Positions 40,568-50,696 of a stretch of DNA of 64,000 bases are shown piece by piece (positions within the stretch are counted from its first letter, which is position 1; the number at the start of each line of letters is the position of its first letter). Made by a program: the position numbers and the translations under genes. The notes beneath the pieces were generated by a model. It worked only from the letters and a program-made list of their open reading frames with translations. It ran no database searches and was not told the DNA's origin. The stretch covers positions 310,001-374,000 of the forward strand of contig NZ_LKST01000003.1 in assembly GCF_001412105.1 (NCBI RefSeq), given 5' to 3'. Origin of the DNA: Corynebacterium oculi. Lineage in GTDB: Bacteria > Actinomycetota > Actinomycetes > Mycobacteriales > Mycobacteriaceae.

Positions 40568-41244
40568 GGCTGTTTACCTAGAATCGCCCCGCAGACCGTG
40601 GCGAGGTTCCCCAGGTGGGAGACCTCGCTGGGCAGGAAGTCCGGCCCGCCGGGGCGGCCCACGATCACCACGAGGTCGGTTCCGGGTAGGGGCGCGGCGG
40701 CCAGGGCGGAATCGAGCAGCGCCCAGGACTCGGGAACCCAATCTTCCGCCTCCGGTTGCAGGGTGCGCGCGGAGGCGACGGGTATGGCCTCGGGGTTGTT
40801 CTGATTATCCTCCGGGGCGGCCGGGGAGGCCGCCACGCGGGCCACGGGCGTGCGGGTGGTGAGCACGATGGCCCAGGAGGAGGTCATGGAGCGGGGGAGC
40901 ACCCGCACTAGTTCCTCCATCGCGGAGGCCACGCTGTCGGCGTGGCGGGCGACGTCGGCAAGCATCTCGATCTGTCCGCGCCGATCCACGCGGCCGGAGA
41001 AGGGGCGGATGGAGTCCACGAGCACGCCGTCCACGGATTGCGCGGCGGAGATTAGGCCATCGGCCAGGGTGCCCGTGGGCAGGCTGATGACGAGGTCGTC
41101 CATCACGGTGCCGTCGGGGAAGGCCTCCACCACGTCCACGGATTGAATGTTGGCGTCGATGGCCCCGAATGCCTGGGTGAGCATGCTGAGGCTGCCGGGG
41201 GAGTCCGGGAGGAGAACGCGAATGAGATAGGGCACGAAAAACAT
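40564..41244 (-). CDS. ACT-domain protein (amino-acid binding)
   Basis: 226 residues. An N-terminal ACT domain (LIRVLLPDSPGSLSMLTQAFGAIDANIQSVDVV, cited in part: LPDSPGSLSMLTQAFG) is followed by a divergent second half ending LGNLATVCGAILGKQP. Such proteins lie between ligA and gatC in mycobacteria (Rv3013 from memory), and their ligand is unknown. The ATG at 41244 was preferred over the TTG at 41256. Its stop codon shares the CTAG tetranucleotide with the stop of the convergent lipoprotein gene. Confidence 0.85.
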   Translation of the reverse strand: MFFVPYLIRVLLPDSPGSLSMLTQAFGAIDANIQSVDVVEAFPDGTVMDDLVISLPTGTLADGLISAAQSVDGVLVDSIRPFSGRVDRRGQIEMLADVARHADSVASAMEELVRVLPRSMTSSWAIVLTTRTPVARVAASPAAPEDNQNNPEAIPVASARTLQPEAEDWVPESWALLDSALAAAPLPGTDLVVIVGRPGGPDFLPSEVSHLGNLATVCGAILGKQP

Positions 41245-41370
41245 GGTAGCGGGCAATGGCGCTAAGGGGAGCCTTTCATGGTCGCGCGTGGGCGGGGGAT
41301 AGCCGGGGTGCGGGGTGGATTATCATGGGCGGGAGTCTGGAACGAACGAGCCGAAGAAGGATTTGAGAGC

Positions 41371-41664
41371 GTGCCTAAGATTTCGCGCGATGAGGTGGCC
41401 CACCTCGCAGAACTAGCCCGCCTTGCGCTCAGCGAGGAAGAATTAGAGCAGTATGCCGAGCAGATCGACGGCATCGTGGCCAACGTCTCCGGCGTGCAGA
41501 AGGTCGCGGCGCAGGGGGTAGAGCCCATGAGCCACCCGCATTCCATTAGCACCACCATGCGCGCCGATGTCCACGAGGCCATGCTCACCGCCGAGCAGGC
41601 CCTCGATCAGGCGCCCGAGGTGGAGCAGCAGCGTTTCGTCGTACCGCAGATTCTGGGGGAGTAA
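41371..41664 (+). CDS. gatC: Asp/Glu-tRNA amidotransferase subunit C
   Basis: Small belt-like subunit that wraps GatA and GatB. It has 97 residues: [23 protein letters not shown] at the N terminus, the mid motif [16 protein letters not shown] and the C terminus FVVPQILGE. The GTG at 41371 follows GAAGGATTTGAGAGC; upstream starts would add an unrelated extension. It lies five bases before gatA. Confidence 0.95.
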   Translation: MPKISRDEVAHLAELARLALSEEELEQYAEQIDGIVANVSGVQKVAAQGVEPMSHPHSISTTMRADVHEAMLTAEQALDQAPEVEQQRFVVPQILGE

Positions 41665-41669
41665 AACAT

Positions 41670-43154
41670 ATGAGCACCTACACCACACCGCAGGACGGCC
41701 TGACCTCCCTGAGCGCCGCCGAGCTGGCCGCTAAGATTCACGCCCGCGAGGTGAGTTCGCGGGAGGTCACCCAGGCCCATCTCGATCGCATCGAGGCTAC
41801 CGACGCCGCCCTGCACGCCTTCCTCCACGTGGGCGCGCAGGAGGCCCTCGCCGCCGCCGACGCCGTGGACGAATCCCTGTCCCAGGGACAGGCCCCGGCC
41901 TCGCCGCTGGCCGGCGTGCCGCTGGCGCTGAAGGACATCTTCACCACCACCGACGCTCCCACCACGGCGGCCTCGAAGATGCTGGAGGGCTACCGCGCGC
42001 CCTATGACGCCACGGTGACCCGGAAGATCCGCGAGGCCGGTATCCCGATCCTGGGCAAGACCAACCTGGACGAGTTCGCCATGGGCTCTTCCACGGAGAA
42101 CTCCGCCTTCGGCCCCACCCATAACCCCTATGACCTTGAGCGCACCGCCGGTGGCTCCGGCGGCGGCACCTCGGCGGCGCTGGCGGCGGGCCAGGCCCCG
42201 CTGGGAATCGGCACGGATACCGGCGGCTCCATCCGCCAGCCCGCCGCCTTGACCAACACCGTGGGCGTGAAGCCCACCTACGGTACCGTCTCGCGGTATG
42301 GGTTGATCGCGTGCGCCTCCTCCCTGGATCAGGGCGGCCCCTGCGCGCGTACCGTGCTGGACACGGCCCTGTTGCACGAGGTCATCGCCGGCCACGATCG
42401 CTTTGATGCCACCTCGGTGGATAGGCCGGTGGCCCCCGTGGTGGCGGCCGCCCGCGAGGGGGCCTCGGGAGACCTGAGCGGGGTCAAGGTGGGCGTGATT
42501 AAGCAGTTCGACCGCGAGGGCTGGCAGCCGGGAGTGATGGAGAACTACCACGCGGCCCTGCGCCAGCTGGAATCCCAGGGCGCGCAGCTCGTGGAGGTGG
42601 ACTGCCCCCACTTCGACGACGCCCTCAACGCGTATTACCTGATCCTGCCCTGCGAGGTGTCCTCCAACCTGGCCCGCTTTGATGGCATGCGCTACGGCAA
42701 GCGCGCGGGCGATGATGGTTCCCGCTCCGCCAACGAGGTTATGGCGATGACCCGCGCCGAGGGCTTCGGCCCGGAGGTCAAGCGCCGCATCATCTTGGGC
42801 ACCTACGCCCTGTCCGTGGGGTACTACGATGCCTACTACCTGCAAGCCCAGCGCGTGCGCACGCTCATCGCTCAGGACTTTGCCAAGGCATACGAGCAGG
42901 CGGACATCCTGGCCTCGCCCACCACGCCCACCACGGCCTTCAAGCTGGGGGAGAAGGCGGCCGATCCGCTGGCCATGTACAACTTCGATCTCTGCACCCT
43001 GCCGCTCAACCTCGCCGGGCTATGCGGCATGTCCGTGCCCTCCGGCTTTGCCTCGGACACGAACCTCCCCGTGGGCCTGCAACTCATGGCCCCGGCCTTC
43101 GCCGACGATCGCCTCTACCGCGTGGGCGCGGCCTTCGAGGCTGGGCGGGCCTAA
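41670..43154 (+). CDS. gatA: Asp/Glu-tRNA amidotransferase subunit A
   Basis: Glutaminase subunit that releases ammonia for tRNA-dependent amidation. It has 494 residues. The amidase Ser-cis-Ser-Lys triad is present with family spacing: K88 (ALKDIF), S163 ([10 protein letters not shown]) and S187 ([10 protein letters not shown]). It functions with GatC (immediately upstream) and GatB (encoded 2.6 kb downstream) on Glu-tRNA(Gln) and possibly Asp-tRNA(Asn). Confidence 0.97.
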   Translation: MSTYTTPQDGLTSLSAAELAAKIHAREVSSREVTQAHLDRIEATDAALHAFLHVGAQEALAAADAVDESLSQGQAPASPLAGVPLALKDIFTTTDAPTTAASKMLEGYRAPYDATVTRKIREAGIPILGKTNLDEFAMGSSTENSAFGPTHNPYDLERTAGGSGGGTSAALAAGQAPLGIGTDTGGSIRQPAALTNTVGVKPTYGTVSRYGLIACASSLDQGGPCARTVLDTALLHEVIAGHDRFDATSVDRPVAPVVAAAREGASGDLSGVKVGVIKQFDREGWQPGVMENYHAALRQLESQGAQLVEVDCPHFDDALNAYYLILPCEVSSNLARFDGMRYGKRAGDDGSRSANEVMAMTRAEGFGPEVKRRIILGTYALSVGYYDAYYLQAQRVRTLIAQDFAKAYEQADILASPTTPTTAFKLGEKAADPLAMYNFDLCTLPLNLAGLCGMSVPSGFASDTNLPVGLQLMAPAFADDRLYRVGAAFEAGRA

Positions 43155-43189
43155 GCCGCGCCGACCGTCGCACGGGATTCTTCCGATTC

Positions 43190-43513
43190 TTAGCGGGCGT
43201 CGGAAAGCAGATACGCGGCCCCCGAGGCCGCGGCGGTGACCGTGAGCACCGCGGGCCAGGAGCCGATCTTCTTGGCTAGCGGGTGGCTGGCCCCAAAGCC
43301 CGCCACGTACGTGGCGGTGAGGGCGGCCGTGGTGGCCGGGTTGGTTTTGGCCCACCAGCTGCGCCCGGCCCACACCCCGGCGGCGGCCAGCAGCGCGCCG
43401 CCGAGCGGCCGGATGCCCGTCTCCCGGGCGGACAGCCAGCCGCCGAGTAGGCCGGTGGCCACCACGGCGGCGGTATTGACGTCTTGAGGCTTCTTGATCT
43501 CCATCATTCCCAT
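43190..43513 (-). CDS. Small membrane protein of unknown function
   Basis: 107 residues with hydrophobic segments TAAVVATGLLGGWLSA, LGGALLAAAGVWAGRSWW, TAALTATYVAGFG and LTVTAAASGAAYLL, i.e. three to four short helices, and no recognisable motif. The ATG at 43513 is eight bases after a TAAGAT -10 box (leaderless), which rules out the much longer upstream frame that reads antisense through pfkA. It is divergent from pfkA. Confidence 0.7.
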   Translation of the reverse strand: MGMMEIKKPQDVNTAAVVATGLLGGWLSARETGIRPLGGALLAAAGVWAGRSWWAKTNPATTAALTATYVAGFGASHPLAKKIGSWPAVLTVTAAASGAAYLLSDAR

Positions 43514-43521
43514 ACCGGCTG

Positions 43522-43527
43522 ATCTTA
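43522..43527 (-). promoter_or_regulatory. -10 box of the small membrane protein gene (leaderless)
   Basis: TAAGAT on the minus strand, eight bases before the ATG at 43513. Confidence 0.5.
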
Positions 43528-43573
43528 GCGCGGGGATCGGCAACGGCGTCCGGCGCTGAGCGGGGAGACTACC

Positions 43574-43579
43574 TAGAAT
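43574..43579 (+). promoter_or_regulatory. -10 box of pfkA (leaderless)
   Basis: TAGAAT seven bases before the ATG at 43587. Confidence 0.55.
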
Positions 43580-43586
43580 GGTCTCC

Positions 43587-44618
43587 ATGCGTATTGCGAC
43601 CCTCACCTCCGGTGGTGACTGCCCTGGCCTCAACGCTGTAATCCGTGGCATCGTGCGCACGGCCAGCTCCGAATTTGGATCGACGGTGGTCGGTTACGAG
43701 GACGGCTGGGTGGGCCTGATGGAAGATCGCCGCGTGCAGCTCTACGACGACGAGCGCATCGACAAGATCCTGCTGCGCGGCGGCACGATCCTGGGCACCG
43801 GCCGGCTCCACCCCGATAAATTCAAGGCGGGCCTGGAGCAGATCAAGGCCAACCTGGCCGACGCTGGGGTGGACGCGCTGATCCCCATCGGCGGCGAGGG
43901 CACCCTCAAGGGGGCCAAGTGGCTCTCTGATAACGGTATCCCCGTGGTGGGCGTGCCCAAGACCATCGACAACGACGTCAACGGCACCGATTACACCTTT
44001 GGCTTCGACACGGCCGTCTCCGTGGCCACCGACGCCATTGACCGCCTGCACACCACCGCGGAATCGCATAACCGCGTGATGATCGTGGAGGTGATGGGGC
44101 GCCACGTGGGCTGGATCGCCCTGCACGCGGGCATGGCCGGGGGCGCGCATTACACGGTGATCCCCGAGGTTCCCTTCGACATCGCAGACATCTGCAAGGC
44201 GATGGAACGCCGCTTCCAGATGGGCGAGAAGTACGGGATCATCGTGGTGGCCGAGGGTGCGCTGCCCGCCGAGGGCACGATGGAGCTGCGCGAGGGCGAG
44301 GTGGATCAGTTTGGGCACAAGACCTTCACCGGGATCGGACAGCAGATCGCGGACGAGGTTCACGCCCGCCTGGGCCATGACGTGCGCACCACGGTGCTGG
44401 GCCATATTCAGCGCGGCGGAACCCCCACCTCTTTCGATCGGGTGCTGGCCACCCGGTACGGGGTGCGCGCGGCGCGGGCCTGCCACGAGGGGCACTTTGG
44501 CAAGACGGTGGCCCTGCACGGCGAGAATATCGAGATGATTCCCCTGGCCGAGGCCGTGGGCACGCTCAAGGAGGTGCCGTTGCGGCGTTACGAGACCGCG
44601 CAGGCGATGTTTGGTTAA
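43587..44618 (+). CDS. pfkA: 6-phosphofructokinase
   Basis: Phosphorylates fructose 6-phosphate to the 1,6-bisphosphate. It has 343 residues. N-terminal [15 protein letters not shown], active-site [21 protein letters not shown], then [11 protein letters not shown] and [14 protein letters not shown]. At the two donor-specificity positions it has Gly (GGEGT) and Lys (PKTIDND). Gly/Lys is the actinobacterial group III combination, which is usually ATP-dependent, whereas PPi enzymes have Asp/Lys. Confidence 0.95.
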   Translation: MRIATLTSGGDCPGLNAVIRGIVRTASSEFGSTVVGYEDGWVGLMEDRRVQLYDDERIDKILLRGGTILGTGRLHPDKFKAGLEQIKANLADAGVDALIPIGGEGTLKGAKWLSDNGIPVVGVPKTIDNDVNGTDYTFGFDTAVSVATDAIDRLHTTAESHNRVMIVEVMGRHVGWIALHAGMAGGAHYTVIPEVPFDIADICKAMERRFQMGEKYGIIVVAEGALPAEGTMELREGEVDQFGHKTFTGIGQQIADEVHARLGHDVRTTVLGHIQRGGTPTSFDRVLATRYGVRAARACHEGHFGKTVALHGENIEMIPLAEAVGTLKEVPLRRYETAQAMFG

Positions 44619-44638
44619 ACACCATCACCGGATAAAGT

Positions 44639-44670
44639 GGCCTCCATCGCCCCTGCGGTGGAGGCCTTTT
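44639..44670 (+). terminator. Rho-independent terminator after pfkA
   Basis: Stem GGCCTCCA/TGGAGGCC (44639-44646 with 44659-44666) followed by TTTT. Confidence 0.88.
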
Positions 44671-44717
44671 ACGCACTCCGCCGCAGGGGCTCGTGAACCC
44701 AGGACAAGGAGGCCGCC

Positions 44718-45716
44718 ATGCCCCATCGCCCAGCCACCCCCGCCACGCAGCGGATAGAGAACCAGCACCGCGCCTATTTTCTTGCTGCCGTGGGCTTTCC
44801 CCTCCTGGTGATTCTGGGAGGAGTAGGAGGATTTGCGGCCCCCGCCGCAGTATCCACTTTGTCCGGGGCCACCACCTGGCTTCTGGGTCTGGTGATGTTC
44901 GCGATGGGGCTGAGCCTGCGCCCGGCGGACTTCCTGCTCGTGGCGGCGCGCCCCTGGCCGGTGCTGCTGGGGGTGGTGGCACAATACGTCATCATGCCGT
45001 TGGCGGCGGTGCTGGTGGTGTGGATACTGCGCCTGCCCCCGGAGATCGCGGCGGGGGTGATCTTGGTGGGCTGCGCGCCGGGCGGCACCAGCTCAAACGT
45101 GGTGTGCCTGCTCGCGCGCGGTGATGTGGCGCTATCGGTGGCCATGACCTCCATTTCCACGCTGCTCGCCCCGGTGTTCACCCCGTTGCTCACGTTGTGG
45201 CTGGCGGGGGAGTACATGCCGCTTCAGGCTTCCTCGATGGCGCTGTCCATCGTGCAGATGGTGCTGATCCCTGTGGTGGGTGGCCTGGTGGTGCGCTGGC
45301 TCTTTCACGCGGCGGTGGAGCGGATATTACCCGCGCTGCCCTGGGTTTCGGTGGCGGCGATCGCGCTCATCGTGGCGATCGTGGTGGCGGGCTCGCGGGA
45401 TAGGATCCTCAGCGCGGACCTGGCGGTGGTGGTGGCGGTGATAATGCACAACGCCCTGGGCTATCTCCTGGGGTACGCGGCGGCGCGGGTGACCGGCCAA
45501 CCAAGCTCGGTGCGCCGCACCATGAGCATTGAGGTGGGTATGCAAAACTCCGGCCTGGCGGCGGGCCTGGCCACCCGGTACCTCGATCCGCTCTCCGCCT
45601 TGCCGGGTGCCGTGTTTTCCGTGTGGCACAACATCTCCGGGGCGATGGTCGCGGCCGCCTGCGGGGTGGCGGATAGGCGGCGGCAGGCTGCCCACGGCGA
45701 GGGCGCGGGGGACTAA
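44718..45716 (+). CDS. Bile acid:sodium symporter family (BASS) transporter
   Basis: 332 residues with nine to ten membrane helices. The family motifs are VGCAPGGTSSNVVCLLARGDVALSV and MSIEVGMQNSGLAAGLA, which line the sodium sites. Bacterial members move organic anions such as pantoate, pyruvate-like acids or bile acids, so the substrate is open. GGAGG is placed ideally before the ATG at 44718. Confidence 0.92.
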   Translation: MPHRPATPATQRIENQHRAYFLAAVGFPLLVILGGVGGFAAPAAVSTLSGATTWLLGLVMFAMGLSLRPADFLLVAARPWPVLLGVVAQYVIMPLAAVLVVWILRLPPEIAAGVILVGCAPGGTSSNVVCLLARGDVALSVAMTSISTLLAPVFTPLLTLWLAGEYMPLQASSMALSIVQMVLIPVVGGLVVRWLFHAAVERILPALPWVSVAAIALIVAIVVAGSRDRILSADLAVVVAVIMHNALGYLLGYAAARVTGQPSSVRRTMSIEVGMQNSGLAAGLATRYLDPLSALPGAVFSVWHNISGAMVAAACGVADRRRQAAHGEGAGD

Positions 45717-45725
45717 GGCCAGGTG

Positions 45726-45738
45726 GGCGTCGATAAGC
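45726..45738 (+). repeat. Copy 4 of the dispersed 13-bp motif GGCGTCGATAAGC
   Basis: Intergenic copy 66 bases upstream of the gatB ATG and ten bases after the BASS transporter stop. Confidence 0.6.
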
Positions 45739-45790
45739 AAAAACCGTAAGGAAAGGCCCGCCCGCCGTGTGCCGCCGCGCCGCTGAGCAC

Positions 45791-45796
45791 TAGACT
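45791..45796 (+). promoter_or_regulatory. -10 box of gatB (leaderless)
   Basis: TAGACT eight bases before the ATG at 45805. Confidence 0.5.
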
Positions 45797-45804
45797 GTGG
45801 GGCT

Positions 45805-47313
45805 ATGACTGCCGCGAGCTATGACCTGATGGACTTTGATGAGGTTCTGGAGAAGTTTGACCCGGTGATGGGCCTAGAGGTGCACGTGGAATTGGCCACG
45901 GAAACCAAGATGTTTTCCTCCTCCTCCGCGCACTTTGGCGCGGAGCCCAACACCAACGTCGATCCGGTCTCCCTGGGCCTTCCGGGTGCGCTGCCCGTGG
46001 TCAACGCCAAGGGCGTGGAGTGGGCCATTAAGATTGGCCTGGCCCTGAACTGCTCGATCGCGGAGTCCTCCCGCTTCGCGCGCAAGAATTACTTTTACCC
46101 CGATCAGCCCAAGAATTACCAGATCTCCCAGTATGACGAGCCCATCGCCTACGACGGCTACCTGGACGTGGTCCTCGATGATGGCACCGAGTGGCGCGTG
46201 GAGATCGAGCGCGCTCACATGGAGGAGGACACGGGTAAGCTGACCCACCTCGGCGGGGCGGATGGCCGCATTCACGGCGCCACCGCCTCCCTGGTGGATT
46301 GCAACCGGGCGGGCATTCCGCTGATCGAGATCGTGACCAAGCCCATCGAGGGGGCGGGGGAGCGGGCCCCCGAGGTGGCCAGGGCGTACGTGGCCGCCCT
46401 GCGCGACCTGGTGAAGGCCCTGGGCGTATCCGATGCCCGCATGGATCAAGGTTCCATGCGCGTGGATTCCAATCTCTCCCTGCGCCCGGCGGGCACGCGG
46501 GAGTTTGGTACCCGCACGGAGACCAAGAACATCAACTCGCTGAAGTCCGTGGAGCAGGCCGTGCGCTTTGAGATGCAGCGCCAGGCCGCGGCCCTGGAGG
46601 CGGGCGAGGAGATCGTGCAGGAAACTCGCCACTACCAGGAGTCCGACGGCTCTACCTCCAAGGGGCGCCCCAAGGAGACGGCGGAGGACTACCGCTATTT
46701 CAACGATCCCGATCTTCCCCCCGTCCTGGCCCCGCGCGAGTGGGTAGAGGAGATCCGAGCCACGCTGCCGGAGCTGCCGTGGGTGCGCCGCGCGCGGATT
46801 CAGCGGGAATGGGGGCTTTCCGACGCCGAGATGCGTGACCTCGTCAACGCCGGCGCCCTGGACCTCATCGTGGAGACCACGCAGGCCGGGGCCACCGCCG
46901 AGGAGGCCCGTGCCTGGTGGGTGTCCTACCTTTCCCAGAAGGCCAACGAGGCGGGCGTGGAGCTGGACGCGGTGGCGGTGACCCCGCGGCAGGTGGCGCA
47001 CGTGGCGGAACTGGTGCGCGAAGGCAAGCTCACCAACAAGCTGGGCCGCCAGGCTATCGACGGCGTGCTGGCGGGCGAAGGCGACGTGGACGCCGTGGTG
47101 GCCGCGCGCGGCCTGGAGGTGGTGCGCGACGATGGCGCCATTGAGGCGGCCGTGGAGAAGGCCCTGGCGGCGAACCCGGACATCGTGGAGAAGTACAAGG
47201 CGGGGAACACGAAGGTGACCGGTGCCATCGTGGGCGCGGTGATGAAGGCCACCCGGGGCAAGGCCGATCCTAAGCAGGTCAATGAGCTGATAGCGCGGAA
47301 ACTTCAGGCATAA
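45805..47313 (+). CDS. gatB: Asp/Glu-tRNA amidotransferase subunit B
   Basis: tRNA-binding kinase/amidase subunit, 502 residues. The cradle domain shows [50 protein letters not shown] and [15 protein letters not shown], with a YqeY-like tail domain at the C terminus ([19 protein letters not shown]). It completes the GatCAB complex with the products of 41371-43154, from which it is separated by pfkA and the BASS gene. Confidence 0.97.
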   Translation: MTAASYDLMDFDEVLEKFDPVMGLEVHVELATETKMFSSSSAHFGAEPNTNVDPVSLGLPGALPVVNAKGVEWAIKIGLALNCSIAESSRFARKNYFYPDQPKNYQISQYDEPIAYDGYLDVVLDDGTEWRVEIERAHMEEDTGKLTHLGGADGRIHGATASLVDCNRAGIPLIEIVTKPIEGAGERAPEVARAYVAALRDLVKALGVSDARMDQGSMRVDSNLSLRPAGTREFGTRTETKNINSLKSVEQAVRFEMQRQAAALEAGEEIVQETRHYQESDGSTSKGRPKETAEDYRYFNDPDLPPVLAPREWVEEIRATLPELPWVRRARIQREWGLSDAEMRDLVNAGALDLIVETTQAGATAEEARAWWVSYLSQKANEAGVELDAVAVTPRQVAHVAELVREGKLTNKLGRQAIDGVLAGEGDVDAVVAARGLEVVRDDGAIEAAVEKALAANPDIVEKYKAGNTKVTGAIVGAVMKATRGKADPKQVNELIARKLQA

Positions 47314-47463
47314 CTGTCGCTTTCGTCCAGAAACGGCTACCCTGGTACCTCGTTCATACCCCGGCGCTGTGGCGGCGGGTGCGCCTGGGGGAGGCGCGCC
47401 TGCCCCGGCCTGGGCCCGGTGGCGCGGGGACGTCGAGTGAGCTTTAAGGAGCTGTTTCTTGCT

Positions 47464-48759
47464 GTGAGGAAGTCAATTTCGATCGCCTTGTCGTTCGTGG
47501 GATTGCTGGTGGGAGCCGGTTTTGCCACGGGCGCGGAGGTCATTCAGTACTTCATTTCTTTCGGTAGCGTGGGCATCATCGGCGCGGTGATCTCGGGCAT
47601 TATCATGACCATCGCCGGAGCCGTGATCCTGGGCCTGGGCAGTTACTTCATGGCCGACGAGCACAACATGGTGTTCCGCAACGTGGCTCACCCGGTGATG
47701 TCCAAGATCCTGGATATTGGTGTGACGGCCACCCTCTTTGCCATCGGCTTTGTCATGCTGGCGGGCGCTGGGGCCAACCTGGAACAGCAGTTTGATATTC
47801 CGGCCTGGATTGGCTCGGGAATTATGACGGTGATCGTCATGGCCGTGGGCCTGTTGGACGTGGATAAGGTGTCCAAGATCATCGGCGGGATCACCCCGCT
47901 GATTATCGTGGCGGTGATCGGCGTATTCATTTACACCATGCTTAACCTCGCGGAGAGCACCGAGGGGATCAGCGAACTCGCCCAGCAGACCGACTCCCCG
48001 GTGAGCCCGTGGTGGCTGTCCGCCCTGAACTACAACGGCCTGGCCCTGTTGCTGGGTGTGTCTATGTGCCTGGTCATCGGCGGCAACCACTCCGATCCGC
48101 GCGCCGTGGTACGCGGCGGCGTGATGGGCGGTCTCACCTACATGGTGCTGTTGGTGGTGGCGGCCGTGGTGCTCTTCTTGAACTTCCGCGAGGTGGGCAG
48201 CGCGAGCGTGCCCATGCTCTCGCTCTATGAGAGCATCTCGCCGGTGCTGGCGTTCATCATGGCGCTGATTATCTTTGCCATGATCTTCAACACCGCCATC
48301 GGCATGTTCTACGCGCTGGGTCGGCGCATGACGGCCAGCAACCCCAGCCGGTACCGTCCGGTGTACCTGGTGCTGTGCCTGATCGGATACGGCATTAGCT
48401 TCTTTGGCTTCGAGGCGCTGATGAATTACGTGTACCCGGCCATCGGATATACCGGCATCGTGATGGTGGGCATGCTGGTGTACTGGTGGGTGAAGAACCG
48501 CTCCACGATCAACGAGGAGATCACCCGCCGCGATCGTATCCGCGAGTTGACCTACAACCGCGAGCACCCGGACGAGGACTTCTCCCGGGCCGATGCCCGC
48601 GAGTTGCAGCGCCACACCCAGGCCTCCAACGTCACCGATGAGGTGCTCACCACCTCCATCGAGGAGGAGGTGACCACCGAGCTCATGGAGGATGACTCCG
48701 TGGATTACGAGGGCCCGGAGGGTGCCGAGGAGGACTCGGAAACCGGAGCGGCCCGATAG
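47464..48759 (+). CDS. YkvI-family membrane transporter (APC/LeuT fold)
   Basis: 431 residues with about ten membrane helices, opening ISIALSFVGLLVGAGFATGAEVIQYF, the unwound first helix typical of LeuT-fold carriers. A cytosolic tail of about 85 residues is strongly acidic (TSIEEEVTTELMEDDSVDYEG). The substrate is unknown. The GTG at 47464 was chosen since AAGGAG lies 12 bases upstream and the first helix then begins at once, as in B. subtilis YkvI; GTGs at 47419 and 47437 are alternatives. A TACCCT box at 47338-47343 may be its -10. Confidence 0.83.
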   Translation: MRKSISIALSFVGLLVGAGFATGAEVIQYFISFGSVGIIGAVISGIIMTIAGAVILGLGSYFMADEHNMVFRNVAHPVMSKILDIGVTATLFAIGFVMLAGAGANLEQQFDIPAWIGSGIMTVIVMAVGLLDVDKVSKIIGGITPLIIVAVIGVFIYTMLNLAESTEGISELAQQTDSPVSPWWLSALNYNGLALLLGVSMCLVIGGNHSDPRAVVRGGVMGGLTYMVLLVVAAVVLFLNFREVGSASVPMLSLYESISPVLAFIMALIIFAMIFNTAIGMFYALGRRMTASNPSRYRPVYLVLCLIGYGISFFGFEALMNYVYPAIGYTGIVMVGMLVYWWVKNRSTINEEITRRDRIRELTYNREHPDEDFSRADARELQRHTQASNVTDEVLTTSIEEEVTTELMEDDSVDYEGPEGAEEDSETGAAR

Positions 48760-48773
48760 CCTCGTGAAAGGCG

Positions 48774-48779
48774 TAGGGT
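48774..48779 (+). promoter_or_regulatory. -10 box of the aldo/keto reductase gene (leaderless)
   Basis: TAGGGT seven bases before the ATG at 48787. Confidence 0.4.
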
Positions 48780-48786
48780 GGCGGGC

Positions 48787-49845
48787 ATGACGTATCAGCC
48801 CGCACCAGACCGCTATGAAGCCATGCCCTACCGCAGGGTGGGACGCTCGGGGTTGAAACTCCCGGCGATCTCCCTGGGCCTGTGGCATAACTTCGGTGAG
48901 GATAAGCCCCTGGAAACCCAGCGGGCGATCCTGCACCGCGCCTTCGATCGGGGGATCACGCACTTTGACCTGGCCAATAATTATGGCCCGCCCGCGGGCA
49001 GCGCGGAGGAGAACTTTGGCAAGATCCTGCGCGAGGACTTCGCCGGCTACCGCGATGAGATGATTATTTCCTCCAAGGCCGGCTGGTACATGCACCCCGG
49101 CCCCTATGGCTTCGGGGGTTCCCGCAAGTACCTGGTGAGCTCCCTGGATCAATCGCTGCGCCGCCTGGGCGTGGATTACGTGGACATCTTCTACCACCAC
49201 CGCCCCGATCCCGATACGCCGCTGGAAGAGACGATGTACGCGCTGCGGGACATCGTGGCCTCCGGCAAGGCCCTGTACGTGGGCATTTCCTCCTACGGCC
49301 CGGAGTTGACCGAGCGCGCCGCCGAGATCATGGAGGAGGAGGGCTGCCCGCTGCTGATCCACCAGCCGAGTTATTCCATGCTCAACCGCTGGGTGGAGGA
49401 GCCGGGCGAGGAAAGCGGGGACTGCCTGCTGGAGACGGCGGCGGATAACGGTCTGGGCGTGATCGCCTTTTCGCCCCTGGCCCAGGGCTTGCTCACGGAC
49501 CGCTACCTCGACGGCGTGCCCCAGGATTCCCGCGCGGCGGCGGGGAAAAAGTCCTTCCAGGACTCCATGCTCTCGGCGGAGAACCTGGCGATGGTGCGGG
49601 AATTGAATCAGATCGCCAAGAAGCGCGGGCAGTCCCTGGCCCAGATGGCGATCGCCTGGGTTCTGCGCCGCCCCGAGGTGACCTCCGCGCTGCTGGGAGC
49701 CTCCTCCGTGGAGCAGCTGGACGCGAACCTGGATGCGCTGAAAAACCTCGACTTTTCCGAGGAAGAACTCGCGGCTATCGACGCCGCCGCCAGCGACGCC
49801 GGGATCAACATCTGGGCCGGGGCCACGGCCTCCAAGCGGGCCTAG
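48787..49845 (+). CDS. Aldo/keto reductase (YghZ / glyceraldehyde-3-phosphate reductase type)
   Basis: 352 residues, TIM-barrel NADPH oxidoreductase. Start YRRVGRSGLKLPAISLGLWHNFG, catalytic Asp/Tyr region HFDLANNYGPPAGSAEENFG, Lys in IISSKAGW and His in DIFYHHRPDPDTPLEE. FSPLAQGLLTDRYLDGVP is typical of the YghZ/Kv-beta-like group. The ATG at 48787 fits the -10 spacing; a GTG at 48778 is possible. It converges with lysE, five bases apart. Confidence 0.93.
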   Translation: MTYQPAPDRYEAMPYRRVGRSGLKLPAISLGLWHNFGEDKPLETQRAILHRAFDRGITHFDLANNYGPPAGSAEENFGKILREDFAGYRDEMIISSKAGWYMHPGPYGFGGSRKYLVSSLDQSLRRLGVDYVDIFYHHRPDPDTPLEETMYALRDIVASGKALYVGISSYGPELTERAAEIMEEEGCPLLIHQPSYSMLNRWVEEPGEESGDCLLETAADNGLGVIAFSPLAQGLLTDRYLDGVPQDSRAAAGKKSFQDSMLSAENLAMVRELNQIAKKRGQSLAQMAIAWVLRRPEVTSALLGASSVEQLDANLDALKNLDFSEEELAAIDAAASDAGINIWAGATASKRA

Positions 49846-49850
49846 AACCC

Positions 49851-50564
49851 CTAGAGTAGGGCCAGCTTGACGCACAGGGCGATGAGAATGACCCCAAAGA
49901 CCGCGTTGAGCCAGCGCCATACGGCGGGCCGGGAAAGCGGGCCGGAGAGTTTCCCGGCACCGTAGCCCACGGCGACGAACCAGAGGGCGCTGGCGGCCAG
50001 GGCCCCGGCCACAAACGCCCAGCGCCCCGTGGCACCGTATTGCAGGGAGTAGCCGCCGATCATCACCATGCCATCGAGGTAGGCGCCGGGGTTGAGCCAG
50101 GTCAGGGCTAGGGCTGCCAGGGCCGGGCGCACCCAGGTTCGGGTTGTGGTTGTGGCCGAAGCCTTTGCGGGAGCGGTGGTGCGTGTTTTCACCGCGACGT
50201 CGCCCGTGGCTTCCTGCGGGAGGTGTGCCCCGGAAGGGGCTGTGGGCTCGGTTTCCGCGATGATGTGTACCTTCTCGGTAGCGCGGGTGAAGAGGGCGTC
50301 GCGCAGCGAGAGGAAGGCGAACCACGCCAGGTAGATCACGCCCACGACCTTGAGCACGGTCAGCGCCAGGGGGTAGCGGGTGGTAACGGCCCCCATGCCA
50401 AAGGCTCCGGTGACGTACAAGATGACGTCGGAGATGATGCACACCAGAATCACGGCGGTGATGCCCTCTTTGCGGATGCCCTGCTTGATGAGCAGGATAT
50501 TTTGTGGCCCCATCGCCACGATGAGGGAGATGCCGAGCAGGAAACCAGCGAGCATGATGGACAT
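49851..50564 (-). CDS. lysE: Lysine/arginine exporter LysE
   Basis: 237 residues, about six membrane helices. N terminus GFLLGISLIVAMGPQNILLIKQGIRKEG and ALTWLNPGAYLDGMVMIGGYS closely follow C. glutamicum LysE, including the cytosolic middle segment AETEPTAPSG. It exports lysine and arginine when they accumulate, for example from peptides. The ATG at 50564 gives the family length; the frame is open to 50639. It is divergent from lysG, whose product activates it in C. glutamicum with Lys/Arg/His as co-inducer. Confidence 0.95.
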   Translation of the reverse strand: MSIMLAGFLLGISLIVAMGPQNILLIKQGIRKEGITAVILVCIISDVILYVTGAFGMGAVTTRYPLALTVLKVVGVIYLAWFAFLSLRDALFTRATEKVHIIAETEPTAPSGAHLPQEATGDVAVKTRTTAPAKASATTTTRTWVRPALAALALTWLNPGAYLDGMVMIGGYSLQYGATGRWAFVAGALAASALWFVAVGYGAGKLSGPLSRPAVWRWLNAVFGVILIALCVKLALL

Positions 50565-50696
50565 GACCACAGTTTCTGTGAGGCGGGCCGTGAAGTAAAT
50601 CTTGTTATTCTTCAGCGGGTGCAGATATGCTTCATCCATGCCCGTTCTGCCATGCCGGAGCGGCTTTAACTGTGATGAAAATCATGGTGGCCGCCC
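50565..50696. promoter_or_regulatory. lysE/lysG intergenic control region
   Basis: 132 bp, AT-richer than the surroundings, between the divergent starts. By analogy with C. glutamicum it should hold the LysG site and both promoters. I see a short GCAGATATGC near-palindrome (about 50619-50628) but cannot place the operator firmly. Confidence 0.45.

Noticed and set aside
43587..44618. PPi-dependent phosphofructokinase
   Set aside because: Lys in PKTIDND resembles PPi enzymes, but the companion position is Gly (GGEGT), the combination of ATP-dependent actinobacterial enzymes.
47473..50442. A 989-codon open frame on the minus strand across the YkvI, aldo/keto reductase and lysE genes
   Set aside because: It is a shadow frame caused by high GC at third codon positions. 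Its sequence is His/Arg/Gly-rich without domains, while the genes it overlaps are clear families.
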